Shown here: positions 10,737 to 24,259 of the stretch, piece after piece
Layout: each line of letters opens with the position of its first letter
Position numbering within the stretch: position 1 is the stretch's first letter
DNA from: Nephromyces sp. MM_2019
Taxonomy: Eukaryota > Apicomplexa > Aconoidasida > Nephromycida
Length of the DNA stretch: 64,000 nt
Assembly: GCA_015657535.1 (NCBI GenBank)
Contig: JADHZB010001817.1
Coordinates: 1-64,000, forward strand
Reading direction: 5' to 3'
Notes under the pieces: model-generated
What the model saw: the letters and a program-made list of their open reading frames with translations, nothing else
The model's database searches: none
What the model was told of the DNA's origin: nothing
Program-made: the position numbers and the translations under genes

Positions 10737-13700
10737 AATGGTAGTGAATATTTTCAGCCAAAATGCAGAGAAAAGATGCAAAATGAGTACATTAGTGAAT
10801 GGGATCCGGCGGCTTGCATAATCCTTAACTTTCCTCTTGAGTACTACCCAGGAGTTTTCGTCAGAAACTGCAGTTTAAGGAATGTTCTAATGCATTCTTT
10901 ATGGATTAACGCCGGGTATCAGGTTGCCATCTAAAGAAGCTACTTGTTGGCTTTGGCACGATCATTGAGCATATTTCATATGGAATGCACTATTATACAG
11001 CCCTTCATGATTTTCCTCTCTATAGTTTCACTATTAATCTTTAAAAAAGCTTATATCTAAAATAGCGATACAATATTTATCGATACTTCCTCGACTGCTC
11101 TGAGTCTCGTAGAAAATTACTCGAACATCAGTTTCGACCAGAAATTCACATTGAAGCCATGTAATGGGCCACTACCCCCATGTGGACGAATATAGTAAAT
11201 TCCCATTTGTTTGTTTCACCACCACCGCAGTGGGGCATTTGTATAATAACCAAAACGAGAATTGCACAAACTTCTTATCGAAAAGCGTACTTATGGCGCT
11301 CTTCAGTACGCTGATATGCCGATCCAGCTGGAGCCCAAATACAGTTTTGTAGCGCTTTAAAAAACTTCTTTCATGTATATTTCACCTATTTACAACGATA
11401 TTGCACGAAGCTCCCATGCAGGGAATATCAGGGAGATGTCTGTGCGGTTATACGTGCTTATCAAAAAATTTATTTGATGCTCAGGGGGGATTAACTGCTT
11501 TGTGAGGCATTTTTGCAAATTTTTTGCTTAGATTACCTTCTCAGTTGTTCTTTTTTACCTAAACAAACTTGGCTGTTTTTTGGTACTTACCACATGCTTT
11601 GCTTCCTCCTTAAAATAATAATAATTTCTCACACTACCATATAAGGGTCGAAAGCGAACCTCATCTACGCCGATTAGTTCTGGCAATTTAGAAAAATTGT
11701 GCAGGCTTCATGCCAGTAAATTTGCACAATCAGGAAAGCAGGGGAGAACATAGGGGAATTTCACCGTGAACAAATAGTTGCTCATATATTGCTTGTCGAA
11801 CCAATAAACCATAAGGACCTGCAGCTCTGGAAGGAACGTATTATGCATGCATAAATTTATAGGTGCCTGTAATTTGACTTATACGTTTAAAGAACACGAT
11901 ATGTGTTTTGAAGTCATGCACTACGTTATATTCGCCGCCTTCGTATTGCGTGTATATGTGTTTTTCTGAGTATAACAAAAGGAATCAAAAATTTCTTGGT
12001 CTTGTATACAAGCTGTCTAGTATTTTTTGTGGTATATTTTACGTGTAATCGCTTTAAAGCACTTAAACGCGCTATGTGAGTCAGCTTCATCGTAGTAGGC
12101 GCTCACTTCAGAATGCATCGCAGGGGCGGCGGAAGATGATAAGTCTAATATTCACATGCCACTCTTGTTTCCTTTATTTTACAATTCGAGCTAGTCAGCT
12201 CAGTCTACACTGCATTATGCGGTCAATTGGAATGGTTACACTCATGAGACCCACTGCGGGGCATCACAAAAACATTTTGAGGGAATTCTGCAAGAATTTA
12301 CGCTTCAAGTAACCCTGAAGGCGCGTTTGATGGAATTCACTCAACTAAGCTAGCATGCGGAGAAGGTAGAAATTAGTGTGGGAGCGCATTAAGCTAACTA
12401 GCAGACAGCAACTCTGCCCTTAAATTACAAGCAGATGGATTGATAGTGGAAGTTTGAAATTGACTGCTAGTCAGTATTGCGGCTGCTAAAACATACCACC
12501 CGCAGACTGAAAGATAAGATCAGATTTGAGGCACGCAGGTGTAGGAAAAGAGTTCAAAGCAGCGGATATCTTCCTAACCGTTCAGGCATTAAGATAGTAA
12601 CGAAGTACAGGTGATTTAAGCCGCGATAATTGGGCAGAAGACAGGAAAATTATCCGCGATGCCTCAGTATCAACTGCCAAGAATGTTCATGGTATAAGCC
12701 TGAAGCGAGAAAAGTGTAGCGGAAAATTATTGATGGAATTAATGCATTGAATGCTAATAATAAAAAATGATACTCAACGGCTCAATAAATCTAGGCCCCG
12801 CATCTATCATGACTTAGCCATCAATATTTCACCCCGTAGATAGTATGACTAGCAAATACCAAAGCTGCGTTATTGCGAAGTAATAATGGTGAAGGTGGGG
12901 GAGACACACGAATTCTGCAGCTCATCAAAAGTATCCCAATCCCCGCGCTAGTCAGTTCTTTATGTGGAAAATCCTCAAGGCTCACTTGCATAGAGAGAAG
13001 CTACAACCGGCAAAACAACCATTTTATTTAAATCAAACAAACGGATATTCGGCCAGTTGCAAGTATCTCGGTTTCCAGAAGGACCTTTTCAAGGGTCGTT
13101 TAGAGTATTGCCCATCAAGCGCCCGGAAAGCATATAGTGTAATAAATTCCCCGAATAAGTCTCTACGAATGACTTCTCGTATATTTCTCGGTCATGCATA
13201 AGCTCAACATACACTAGATACATCCCATACTGCCGGAGCAATATAAAGGGTTACCATTGTAAATTCACTTTGAAAAATACGCAAAAAATTGATAATTACT
13301 GTATTCGCGAAGATTGAAATTTTGCATTTTCGCTTGAGGAAATGACAAAAAATTAGTGGCTGTACAGGTCACACACAAATTCTGACAAAATTAACTCCCA
13401 AGACTCAGTACTCTTAGTATGATAACCTTCAATCCAAAAACAAAACTAGATTTTAAAAGTCCGCAGGATTCTTCATGAACTTGAGCAAGCAACTTTTGCT
13501 CCCTTTTGAGTATAAAACTCCGAAGAGCCAAGGCAAAATTTTTTCTTGCAAAATAGTTTTTCTTATGCATCCTGTGTACTGGACGAAAATATGGTGTCTG
13601 AATTTTCTAAACAAAATCCTTCCCGGATACACGGCACAAACGCTTACTCCTCGCGTCGCTTACTGCCGTAAATAAAAAATCTAGTGTCGTCAACTTTCTA

Positions 13701-16138
13701 AAGCCTAGGATAACTAGTAAAGTAATTCACAGCTCTATTGCTTGTAGTAAATACTTCTAGACACATGTTAAACGCAACCAAAAATATCTGCAGAATAAAA
13801 GAAAGAAACAGGCAGTTATTCGGATTCTGAAAGCGCTTTTTCACTACAAGAACTATGGGTAAATGACTGCCGCAAGCATTGAAAGCTACTGAACTCCAAT
13901 TTCTGTGGCACCTACTTTTTCATCAGAAAAGCATTGTTGCCTCAATTTAAGCTCAAAATAAATCAACCTCTTTCGATACTTTAACTTCTTGCTCTCTCTT
14001 GGCTCTTATAAATAATCTTGACGTAGAGTGTGTGAACGACACCGCGATAAGTAGGCCAGTAATAATGAGCTGGATCACTGCTGTTTCGTCGCCCCAACCT
14101 ATAGATACCGCTTTAATAGTAGCAGACGCACCGAAAAAAATTCACGGTACTATGGGTTAACAATGCCAAGGCAGTGCAAACTAGCCACTGATACTTTGCA
14201 CGCACAAACATTGAAAAATCAAGCGAAACAAAATGTTTGCCAAAATCTAACTGAGTGCAACAGACAGAAAAACACACTCTGCTCCAAAAAAGTTTTAAAA
14301 ATTAGAGGATAGCACCACTTTTAAACTTATTGTATCACGGGTTTTATAGACATTATGCAGGAACCTGTAGCCGCTAATCAGTATTGAGCTGAAAAATCCG
14401 CAAAATAAGAATCAGCGCTCATTGTAAAGAATCAGCGCTCATTGTGTAAGAAACTCTATGCAGAATAATAGTAGATTTACACCCAACTTTCTTCTCCAAA
14501 TCGCAAATTTCATCAACTGAAGAAAAACATCAATAGCTCTGCTGCTACAAGCAAAAGCTAAAAAGTTGAAAAAGACATCGCACCCTCCACAAAAAATCGC
14601 GCAAATATTACATCACAACAAGCAGCGTTCAGTACTGTCTTTACCGGGACTTCAAGAAAGAACCAAATACACATGATACGAACAACATAAAATATTCCTT
14701 TCGGCTAAAATTAGATAAATTTCTAAATGATTTTATTTGGTTAGTAAAGCTATATATAGTGACACACTAGTTAGAAGCCTGGAATCCAATTTCTTAACCA
14801 AAAAAAATCATACACACATGTCTAACCTTGGTATATCTACGCAAGCTTAAGGCTTGGTTTGATTATCCGGTATTTATAGAATATTTTGAAAAAAAAATGA
14901 AGAGGGAAACTACATTTCATACAATGCTTAGCCTTAAATGCGATTCAGCTGTCAAACACACTTTTATTAGCCATTCAAAGCACTAATTTCAGCACCAAAC
15001 CGGTTCAACAAAGCTAGCTGGAGGCACTAGGAGGAATGCATAAAGTATCGGTAAGCGAGAATATCCTTGCAGTTTGTTTTATGACTTTTCTAGCCCCCTA
15101 GAAAGTAACTGCTGCTTTTTTTTATTTTTTGGCCTAATTCATCCTTACGCTGTATAATAAACTCAAAAAAGACACACAAGCGAAGCAATGCGTACGAGAA
15201 AATTAGAACCATTTCATGTTCTAGAGGAATTAATCGGGAATATCAAAATACTAAAACAAAAAGCAGCACAAAATCGCAATTAATAATATCATAACTCTAC
15301 AGCGATATATCTAAATTATACTTCATTCTCATATTTTTTGCAGTTCGCCTACCTGAGAAAAACAATATCGGTGTGCCCTTAACGTACACATCAAAATATA
15401 CGATAACAGTGAGACACAGCTGAAAAACAATCAAGAAAACAAGAGTTTCTTCAAGTCTAAAAGACTGCGCTGAGAGATTCATTAAAAAGGAATCTGGCAA
15501 GTTCATCAAATTTTAAAACCAAAAGAAACTGCAGCTCACAAAAAAACACTGCAATACGCAACGCAGCGTGACAGTAAGTATTACTCAGCAATCCGGCTGA
15601 AATTCTTAAGTCATTACTCTCATTCAGTTGCACCGAAATGCCAATTTTTTTACTTTATAGAATAATAGCTTTCAACTGGTGTAAAAAGTTGAAAAAAGAC
15701 AAAAAATTCTCTTAAGCTTCTAGTACTGTTTCATCTTATACTGCTTTACTGTTTTGCTACAGAAGTTTAACGCATCAAAAACAGCTAAGCTCTCAAAAAG
15801 TGAAGAAATTTTTTCTCAAAACTCAGAATCTACACCGCAAGCTATTAATTCCCTTCAAAAACTACAAAGTGGCTTTTGCTGCCACAATTCGCACACGAAG
15901 AGGCTACAAAAAAAATGATGAAAAGCTGGTGATTCATCTTAAAATTCAGCAGAAATCCTTCAACATATAATCACACAATGAAAGCCACGTAGAATAAGTT
16001 TTTTAACTCTTTAAGTAGATCCTCTAAAACTTTTAATATAGATAATATCTGACTGTTCTACACTGTCTTTGGTCTTTAAACTTTGATAAATATACAAAAA
16101 AGATGGAATGAATTTATTAGTTGCAAGCTACCAAGCCA
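10737..16138. other. No gene identified; AT-rich spacer
   Basis: About 5.4 kb with only short open frames (up to about 80 codons) and no recognisable domain on either strand. A direct duplication of AAGAATCAGCGCTCATTGT occurs at 14407-14446, and an ACGCCGGGTATCAG repeat copy is at 10909-10922. Exons too short to recognise may be present. Confidence 0.4.
14407..14446. repeat. 20-bp direct duplication
   Basis: Two adjacent copies of AAGAATCAGCGCTCATTGTA, differing only at the last base, lie in non-coding AT-rich DNA. This is a simple local tandem duplication. Confidence 0.85.
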
Positions 16139-16190
16139 TAAACCCCCAAACCCGGGACAAACCCCTAAACCCGGGAAAAACCCCAAGCCA
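16139..16190. repeat. Degenerate telomere-like (CCCTAAA-type) interstitial sequence
   Basis: The stretch contains AAACCCCCAAACCCGGGAC, AAACCCCTAAACCCGGGA and AAAAACCCC. The spacing resembles degenerate CCCTAAA telomere units, but no perfect array is present. A second such patch lies at 18222-18275. Confidence 0.4.
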
Positions 16191-17094
16191 GCAACACACG
16201 ATACACGCACTACATTGAAAAACAGAGCAAAATTCCACTTTGCAAAAAATTAAAACAAAATTTCTGGCGAAATCTTAGCATTCTCTTTTTCCCTTCTTGC
16301 TTTATATATATATTAAGTAAACTCTCTGTACCTACACCCGTAGAGGTTTCGACGAAAACCAAACGTTTCTTTGTAAAATTTTTTCAAAATAAATATTATT
16401 GATATCTTCGTTATTTTAATATTTTAATATACTAAATATATGTAATAGGTATGATAAAATAGCTAGTCTCCAGCAATAGAACCGTTTTTATGCAAAAAAA
16501 GAAAGGAAAGCTAAACCGCCAGAATCTAAATTAGACCTTGATTTTTGAAGCTTTCTCGTCCGGGAAATCGCATGTGTTTTATTAAACTCTTTTCTGGCTT
16601 TTTATTACTACAGATATTTCAACCAAATTCGCAACAGCTTGGCAAAATTTCCCTAAAACTATGCTACCGTAAGAATAAATACTACTCTAGCGAGTATTCG
16701 AGGCGAAAAATCATTAAAATAAGAGAATTTCTTCGCATTCCGCCCATTTGAGATTGTGTGTAACGAGAAAAAGAAGATGCGGTCAACCATGGGGTGCTGC
16801 GAAATACCCCGTAGTTTTTAAGGGGGGAAAAAAGAAGCTGCCACTGCAGGCAATTTTAAGCTTCTGTAATCATGCCATGGCAAACAACTACTTCTTTCTA
16901 TGAAATACAATCTGCAGCATGAAAAGACACAAAAAAATTTACTAAACTCATAAACATTAAAGAGTCGCGAAAAAGTTTGGAAAAAACACGTATTATCACT
17001 CACTTTAAATCATCAACTAGCAAATACATTGTAAATCGGGCAAGTAAAAGTGCATCATATATATTTAGTAAAGAAAAATGCCTTTAACTTAAAC

Positions 17095-17190
17095 TTACAT
17101 GAATTGCTATCAAGAACCAGTAAAAGATAATCGTTACTTGAATCGGCGATCCGGAGAAAAAAGCAGGAATTATAAAACCACTGATTAGTC
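17095..17190 (-). CDS. Candidate exon of a membrane protein, unassigned
   Basis: On the minus strand an open frame runs from an AG near 17205 or 17188 to the strong donor GTAAGT at 17098. It encodes a hydrophobic stretch including GFIIPAFFSG and TIIFYWFLIAIH, which looks like one or two transmembrane helices. Other protein-like fragments lie upstream near 17240-17440, for example FIKILRDFRGKYEK. I could not join them with consistent phase. The family is not recognised, although the position of the helix would suit a multi-pass transporter. Chance similarity is possible. Confidence 0.25.
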
Positions 17191-18119
17191 GAAAAAATGT
17201 GCTGCAGAAACGTCAAAATGTGGGAAAAAGCAAAATCTGCTAATATAGGCTTGTATAGGAAGGGACACCAGAATGAAAGCAAGATTCTGCAAAAATTATA
17301 GCAATACCTGCTGATATATCAACTCCTAAAACATCCTTATTAACACAAATTTTCTCATATTTTCCTCGAAAATCTCTTAAAATTTTGATAAAATCAAAGA
17401 GAATGTATTGATAAATGTATCTGGTTTTGCACTTGTGGCGCAACGACATCAATTCTCAAGCATGAAATCCCTAGTGATTGATAGTATTAAAATCAAGCGC
17501 ATTCTGAATTCTTCCTGATCAGCAGTTTAGTCAAATTCAATTTTATTCTGGAGCATTTTTATGAGTATGATTAAAAAATTCCCATTTTACGTGTTTTTAA
17601 TATACATATATATGTTCATATATAAGTCAGGGAGAAAGCAAAAAGCCTATTAAAACGTTGAGATCAATCGTCGGTCAAGTTATGGATTGATATTAGTCAA
17701 AAATTAATGAATTTTTCTATTACTCCATTAGCGATATAATACAAATTTGAAGCCGCAATACGTCTTAATAAAAGACATAAAGAAGTTAACCAGAAATGAA
17801 GCACTAGCTCTCAAGCTATTGAGATGAGATTGCGATATATTAACCATCCAAAACTTGCTTATGGGAATGCATTTATGAATCATCACCATGTAGTTAAAGC
17901 AGGCAATCTTATAGTCCTATGACACAATATTAGAAAAGGTTAATTGTGGCAAAATTAAACCAACGCTTATGCTTTTAGGAAGAAAGCACTAGCAATACGC
18001 TAATTCTAATCTTGGTCAACACGTCGTCACTAGCTTAAAAAATACTCTCTCGGTCCCGCAGCATCGTCATCAAATATATGCTTCAGTCGTGGATAGAGCA
18101 CTAGGCACACCTTCTGGTT

Positions 18120-18214
18120 AGAGCATTGCACAAGCATTTCAAGAAACGCACAAAGATATTTTGAGGCATAAAAAAGTGTTTGTTGCCTTTCTTGAAATAT
18201 TTGTGCAACGCTCT
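18120..18214. repeat. Imperfect inverted repeat (31-bp arms), possible small foldback element
   Basis: The arm at 18120-18150 (AGAGCATTGCACAA.. TTTCAAGAAA) pairs with the reverse complement of 18184-18214 with about four mismatches, around a loop of about 33 bases. It would form a strong hairpin as DNA or RNA. No transposase is near. It is followed directly by telomere-like sequence (18222-18275). Confidence 0.7.
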
Positions 18215-18221
18215 AAAATAT

Positions 18222-18275
18222 AAACCCTAAACAAGCCTAAACCACAAACCCTAATCAAGCCTAGACCCTAACTCA
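18222..18275. repeat. Telomere-like degenerate repeats
   Basis: It contains AAACCCTAAACAAGCC, AAACCACAAACCCTAATC and AGCCTAGACCCTAACTC, which are repeated but imperfect CCCTAAA-like words. It sits 8 bp beyond the inverted repeat at 18120-18214. Confidence 0.45.
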
Positions 18276-18977
18276 CATAAGTAGGTCAAATCCTACATCC
18301 GAAGTTTCCTGGTACCAATAGTAGTTATTTATTCCCTTTATAAATGTACCAGTAAAGCAAGCCACAGATGCAAACTCCGCTAGAATAATATTAGATACCG
18401 AACACAGCCAAAACCATCCAGAGCTGATAAAAACGAGATAAAATTAAAGCTCCAAATAGTTGAAGATACAAAATTGAAAACTTTTTTCTTCTCCTTGAAT
18501 TGCTATTATATTCATTTATTAATTTTATAGAATGAATTACTATACCCCTTCATAATAATCATTTTATTTAAAGAAAAAAAAGTGCATGCAGTGACGACAT
18601 TAGTTTTTAACCAAAAAAAATTCAAAAGATTGAAGTAAATTGAACGTGCATTTCATCCAAACTATAAGATAATCGTGGCCTTAAATAAAAAGTACTTAGG
18701 CACTCAATACACCATTTAATATAGTATATTTTGAGCACTTATCACTGTTTTTAAAGCCCTCATCGGTGCAGCAAATACTGGTAATTATGGCTATCAGATG
18801 CTCATATTATATGCAATACTTCAAAGAAAGCAAAAAATCTACTGAAAGTTCTGCTAAATTTCAAAAAGTTGCCTTCTGTAACCGCAATAGCAAGAAGAAA
18901 GTGCGAATTCAGGTAGATGTTCTACGTTGGTACTGCCTCAATTGCATGTACTGGAGTCGGAGATAATGCTAATTTTT

Positions 18978-19430
18978 TTAATTTACCAGAAAGCTGCTTG
19001 TACTTTGTATGTTCACTGATTTACTCTGAAAAAATAAAAATCGCATAAACGGAGGCATTAAAGGTAATTTCGCTACACGATCCTTCTTATAACCATGAAA
19101 AGGTACAGACAAGTTGGAGGGCCAAAATTCTCTACGATAAAAATTATATCCGAAAGAGGCTTTAAAAAAGAAAAAGAGACTTGTCGCGTCTTTACCTTAC
19201 CTTACAACATAAACACCACAGTAAGCGAGCAATTGGTAGTAGCCAAATATAATCAACAAGACGGCTCCACAGCAAGCCAATATAAGCTGAGTTTCGACTT
19301 TTGATACGTATTCTTCGTTTACGCTCAAAAAATCGACAAAAAAGAGCTTAAAGTACTCCAAAAGGTTAGAATTGCTCATAGGCTCCATCTTTTTTCCATT
19401 TTCCATTACAAAATGCAGGAATCGCGCCAT
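18978..19430 (-). CDS. Small putative membrane protein, unknown function
   Basis: Exon 1 (19430-19206) starts at ATG and encodes 75 residues. It has a charged N-terminal region (MARFLHFVMENGKK) and a hydrophobic segment (LILACCGAVLLIIFGYYQLL), and it ends at the donor GTAAGG. A strong acceptor (TTTTTATTTTTTCAG) in matching phase 0 starts exon 2 (19025-18978), which adds SKSVNIQSTSSFLVN and a stop, for 90 residues in total. The weak second exon could itself be spliced further at GTAAAT. The family is not recognised. It lies 580 bp downstream of another small membrane-protein gene on the same strand. Confidence 0.4.
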
Positions 19431-20010
19431 AGCCTAGATTAAATTCAGAAAAACTTCAAATTTTGGAGTTTTTAGGGACTCATATTGTACATTTTGGCAG
19501 CAATCTCATCAATAAAAGTTTTCCTTCAAGAAAATTAGCGCAGTGGCTATAAATCGCATAAAGTCCTTATATTAAATTAGAAAAAATAACATTCCAAGCA
19601 TCAAAATGATTAGGGAAGTCATTAAATTATGAAAACTTTCTACCAAAGGTAACACAACTTCATCCGTATCAGTGTACCCGTATGAAAGACACAGGAAGTT
19701 TTAGAGCTGCGAATACGCTCTCCCCTTTTACATTTTGTTTCTCCTATCTCAACAGCAGTAGTCCAATAGTATCGCTCTGGCGCTCTTGAGATGAAGAACA
19801 AGCCAAATTTCTGATTCTAAAATGTCAGAGCTTGTGCCAATCGTAGGGGAAAGAAAATTTATCCTTACTCGCACCTAGCTGATGAAATTGCTTGTACTAT
19901 AACTTGCCATAAATAGTGCCCTATATCACACGTAACTGCCGAGTTCAAACAACATTGAAGTGCCTTAATTCTTCGAGACCACCTTCTTAAAAACATCCCT
20001 CTATTTTACA

Positions 20011-20486
20011 TCAAACCATACGAAAATAATGATAAACTATATGGCCATGCTCTCCGTTATCTTCAGGACCTTGCACTGCTTGCCAATGCTGAAAACTGTT
20101 AACCTGCAGCTAATTTTTCAAAGCCTCGCAAATATATTATTTCGCGAATTAAAGTGGCATTTTTTACTTCATGCACACACGCTATGTGAGCTAACTATTT
20201 AACTGGGGTTTGTGCTCACCAGAGATATTATTAGAGAGCCGAAAGCCAGTACCCGTCCCCCCTCAAATCCAGTTGGCAAGGAGGCTTGAAAGTTTATGTC
20301 TTTAAGGAATAGCAAGCCTACCAATGCCAGCAGGGAATACACGATCGCATCTTCTGGGTTACTCTTAAAATAAAAAAAAACCAAGCAAAGACCTGCTAAC
20401 CCGAGGGAAGTCAGGAACAATGCAACGCGGTACAGTACGGGGGAAGCATGTCTAGTTTTCTTTACAAAATTTTGTCGACGGGGCAT
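20011..20486 (-). CDS. Small two-helix membrane protein, unknown function
   Basis: Exon 1 (20486-20220) starts with a basic MPRRQNFVKKTRH segment. Two hydrophobic stretches follow (YRVALFLTSLGLAGLCLVFF and YSLLALVGLLFL) and a third weaker one (VLAFGSLIISL), ending at the donor GTGAGC in phase 0. The acceptor TTAACAGTTTTCAG starts exon 2 (20088-20011) in phase 0: HWQAVQGPEDNGEHGHIVYH to a TGA. The product is 114 residues. A Lys/Arg-rich N-terminus before the first helix suggests a cytosolic or matrix-side start. I do not recognise the family. Matching splice phase and a plausible polar tail favour a real gene. Confidence 0.55.
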
Positions 20487-23400
20487 CTTTGTAGGCGGAA
20501 TTTTGATATTTCCGTTTAAAATGAGAAAAGGAAAAACCCTTTCACTTTAATTTATTCTAGGAAGCAAATTATCCGTGTAACAGCGATATGCCCACATTAT
20601 AATGTAGCTTTCTAAGTGAGCTGTATAGTATGTCTTGCCACATTTTGCCATGATTCAAAGTTTTTGTCCTTAAATATATGACCCCATAAATTTGTAGTTC
20701 CAAATTACAATATCAACTAACAGGTGCAAGCGCACATCAACGCGGCATCCTGACCAAAGGCTAACATAGGGGTCGTTGATGCCACGTACTTCGTGGCCAA
20801 CACACTCTTAGTGACTAAATTACAGTCGAGGATCCCACATTGTTACACCTGTTCCACGCTTCAACACCCACAAGCACGCCTAGAATGCTGGCAATAGGCT
20901 AAAAATGCAGCCAAACCCCAGCCTGCTAGCCTACATCCACTCAATTGTGCTGATATGTTTATGCATATCATGCGCGTATGATGATTCAGCCTGGAATACC
21001 TGCTGAGATGTGTAGGCACTTGTGGCACCTAATCACCATCCTTGTCTTATGCCAGTAACAGAACCGCAACTAGTAACTCAAGCAAAGACAGCAAGGGATC
21101 CCTTCTGTAAAAGAAGGCAGTGCTTCTGGGTAGCTGCAGAGAATTTACCTATATGACCCATTACCAAAGCCCTAGCTGCCTTGGCTGAGTCATCTTAGAC
21201 TCTGCAGCTTTAGTAGTATTTTATAGAATACTAGATGCTAGGATTCGCCTGGTAATGAATGTAAAATTTATGGTCCCCAGATAAGATCTAGCGAAGGTAA
21301 CTAGAGTCAAGAGTTAAGGTGAGTCTAGGTATTAGATAAGTGACAGCGCTTGGGATTGCGTTAACTTAGGGTTGAGGTCTTTAGGAGTGTGAGCTGAATT
21401 AATCGACTGGAAGAGTTATACCACCGTAGTTTAGATGCATTATCTGGCTACTAATATATGACTTGTTGATCATTTAGCCAGACGTGTAGGGCGCCTTCGT
21501 GGATACAAAATTCTAGGCAGATGAAAAATCCAGTGGCAGTTATGTCATAAGCGCTGATGATGTGTATCAAGTGTTTCTTGATAAGATATCGACTCCCGTT
21601 AAACGTAGTTGCTGTAATATTCAACTTGCCCTTGCGTACATCCGATAAAAAATGTCTTACTTTCGCACTTCGGGGTCAAGAAAACTGTATTTACGAGTAA
21701 GATCGCTAACTTATAGGACTTTTTTTATTTGGATTTTTAATATTATTGCTGTTTGTATTAGTGATAAGTGAAATTTTTTGGTGTCTTAAAGGTTTTTTTC
21801 GTATGTTGCTGCTAAGATCTATATTACTAACCCCTTCAGTATTTGTATTTAAACAGAGGAAGCCATAATCAGGTCGGCGGTAGGGATAACAAAATCTTTA
21901 ATCTGAGGTTACTGAGGTAAACAAAAAAAAGCTGCATCCCGCATTTGTCAAGAAAATTATCCGGAGTCTTTATGACGATGCACGCTTTTCCATACTTGGA
22001 CGGATTTCTCAGCCCTCTAATTTTTCAGAATGTAGGACTTATAATTTTACCTAAAAAAAGCCTCAAGTATTAAACAGTATCAATGACCTGCAACATCAGC
22101 CAATTAAAATGTTCCCAACCATCCCAGTATTTGAGCTACTTTGCTTCGCTAGTAGATAAATAACTTAATAGGAATGAAGTCTACAGGGTTAGATAGTGCG
22201 TCGGAGTACTTTTACCGTAACAAGGTCCATGGTAAATTTTTTCACGATGCAGCAAATCTATTTCCGCTAACTTGCAGAAATCAGCAACATGTAAAAAATG
22301 TTAAGTGAGTGCAAGAAGTTCCGTGGAGTCTTCTTTTTGAGGAGACATCTTATTTTTGGCGATCTTGTATCGTCGGGTTACACGCGAGGTACCGAAAGCC
22401 TCTCAGTAATGCATGCCTTGCAATATCCTAATGACTTAACGCTATTGTTAGAATGAAAACATGTTATATAATGCTAGTGCCATTGGATAACACGGATATT
22501 CACCAGAAAAGTTATAATTAAAGAGTTGTTACTTGCTCTAGGATGCTGTATTACGGGACTTGTTGCTACGAAAAAACTATATTCGCAGCATTTGTACCGC
22601 AACGAATGTTGCAAAGCTGCATTACATCGTAGCGGTGATACTAATGACTATGTCATCAGCTGAAACAAAAGTAAATGCTCACGTTACAAGGGATTCATGT
22701 TCGAGACGGCCTGCCTCATTTATCACCCTATATAATCATATTTACACTAGAAGTAGCCTCAAAATTGATGCTAATACACCCTCGCCTCGGATGGCACCAC
22801 TTGGCTAGCCCTGATAACAAGTAGTGAGCAGAGATGTTTATTTCAGCACCAGGTTTATAATTAGTGCCCCAGTGGTAAAAATACTGTTTATAAAATTCCA
22901 GCATCATCTCCTACCTTAATGAATGTGTTCGCTAAGGTAGTAAAGACCCACACTTCCTCTGACGAGTCTTGAAACAAAGGATCTCCAGAAAACTAAGGTA
23001 GCCAGAATTCATACTTTTAATACTGATTTCTCGTAAGCAGCGTACTACAAGTGGAACAGGTATTTTTGTATGTTGTTTCAGTATCTTTTGGGGAAAATAA
23101 TTATCTAAGATTGTCTTTTTCCTTAGATAAAATTCACTTTTCATAGACTGCTGTTAAGTAACTAGGCATTAAATCATGAGGAAAGTCATTAAAAGCTAAA
23201 TTATCCGCCTTTTCATAATTGCAGTGTTTAGTGCCCTGACCATGAAATTAATTGAAATAATTATTTGCTAATTCTATCAAAACTCACATCCTTTTACTTC
23301 GAAACGCGGCATCAGCAATTATTTTCCCGGTTCTAATTTTGTGCTAGCATTAAACACGCTAATAAGCATAAAACATAACTCCGAGTAAGTGAAAATTCTG

Positions 23401-24092
23401 GGAAGGAGCTAATATCCTTAAATCAGATTGTGTATGAAAACATACACACCAGCTGCCAACACAAGAAAGAAGTTATAGTTTCAGCAGCAAAGTGGTTGAC
23501 CTCCAGATTTTTGTTTAGAAATCTTCTACGCTACTACTCTAAACATAGAACTAATTAGTGTTAATTATTAACCAGAACACAGCTTTATCTGCCATTACCA
23601 CAAAGCCACTAAGAAAACCGAGTACACTTAGCTATCCATTACGATAAGAGAGAAGTACAGAAATTTATTCACATTTAAATTCCAGCATCCTTGTGTGGTT
23701 AAGCTTTAAAGTATACAGTAACTTCTCAAAGCATGCATAATTCAACCTCCAGAAAGCTTAGGTATTTCAAGTTGTCAGCATTTATCACCCATTGCATTGG
23801 TTTATTTAAGCAGCGTTATAACCAAGGCAGGCAGCAAAAAGGTACTGGATTTGAAATGCTATCGCCAGACCACGTGATTCTTCATCATTGCATTAGTCTT
23901 TGCTAGGAAAATCATGGCCGTTTCAAGGTTATGGCAAGCGAAAATTAATGGCTTATGGTCACCATTAAGCTCAAATTCGGAAGTTAGTTTACTTTAGTAA
24001 TCCGAAGGACTATTTGCACTACTTCAATTATTAAAATCGTTGAACAAAACCCGCCTTCAAGAAAAGTTTGTAAATAGAGATATGAGCCCAAA
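20487..24092. other. No gene identified
   Basis: About 3.6 kb. From 20.7 to 21.6 kb the composition is visibly less AT-rich than the surroundings, yet no long or domain-bearing open frame is present. Open frames at 22560-22808 (+) and 22932-23144 (-) look like chance. No repeats stand out. Confidence 0.35.
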
Positions 24093-24259
24093 CTATGGCA
24101 CGCTTGCTGAGATGCCGCAAGCAGAAAAATGATATAAGCACTTCCAGTATGAGCCTCCAACAATTAATTCATAGACCATTCCATGCAGTGAACTTGATTT
24201 AATCGAGACCCATATTCTGATTCGCCTTCCTTCTAGCCTCGTTCCTAAGGAGCCGGCAT
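24093..24259 (-). CDS. Candidate terminal exon, unknown protein
   Basis: A strong acceptor (TTTTGTGTGTTTTTTAG) at 24261-24260 is followed by 54 codons and a TAG. They encode AGSLGTRLEGRRIRIWVSIK, then SSSLHGMVYELIVGG and YWKCLYHFSACGISASVP. The alternating charged and hydrophobic pattern looks like beta-strands. The upstream exon that must supply one leftover base was not found. Confidence 0.3.
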
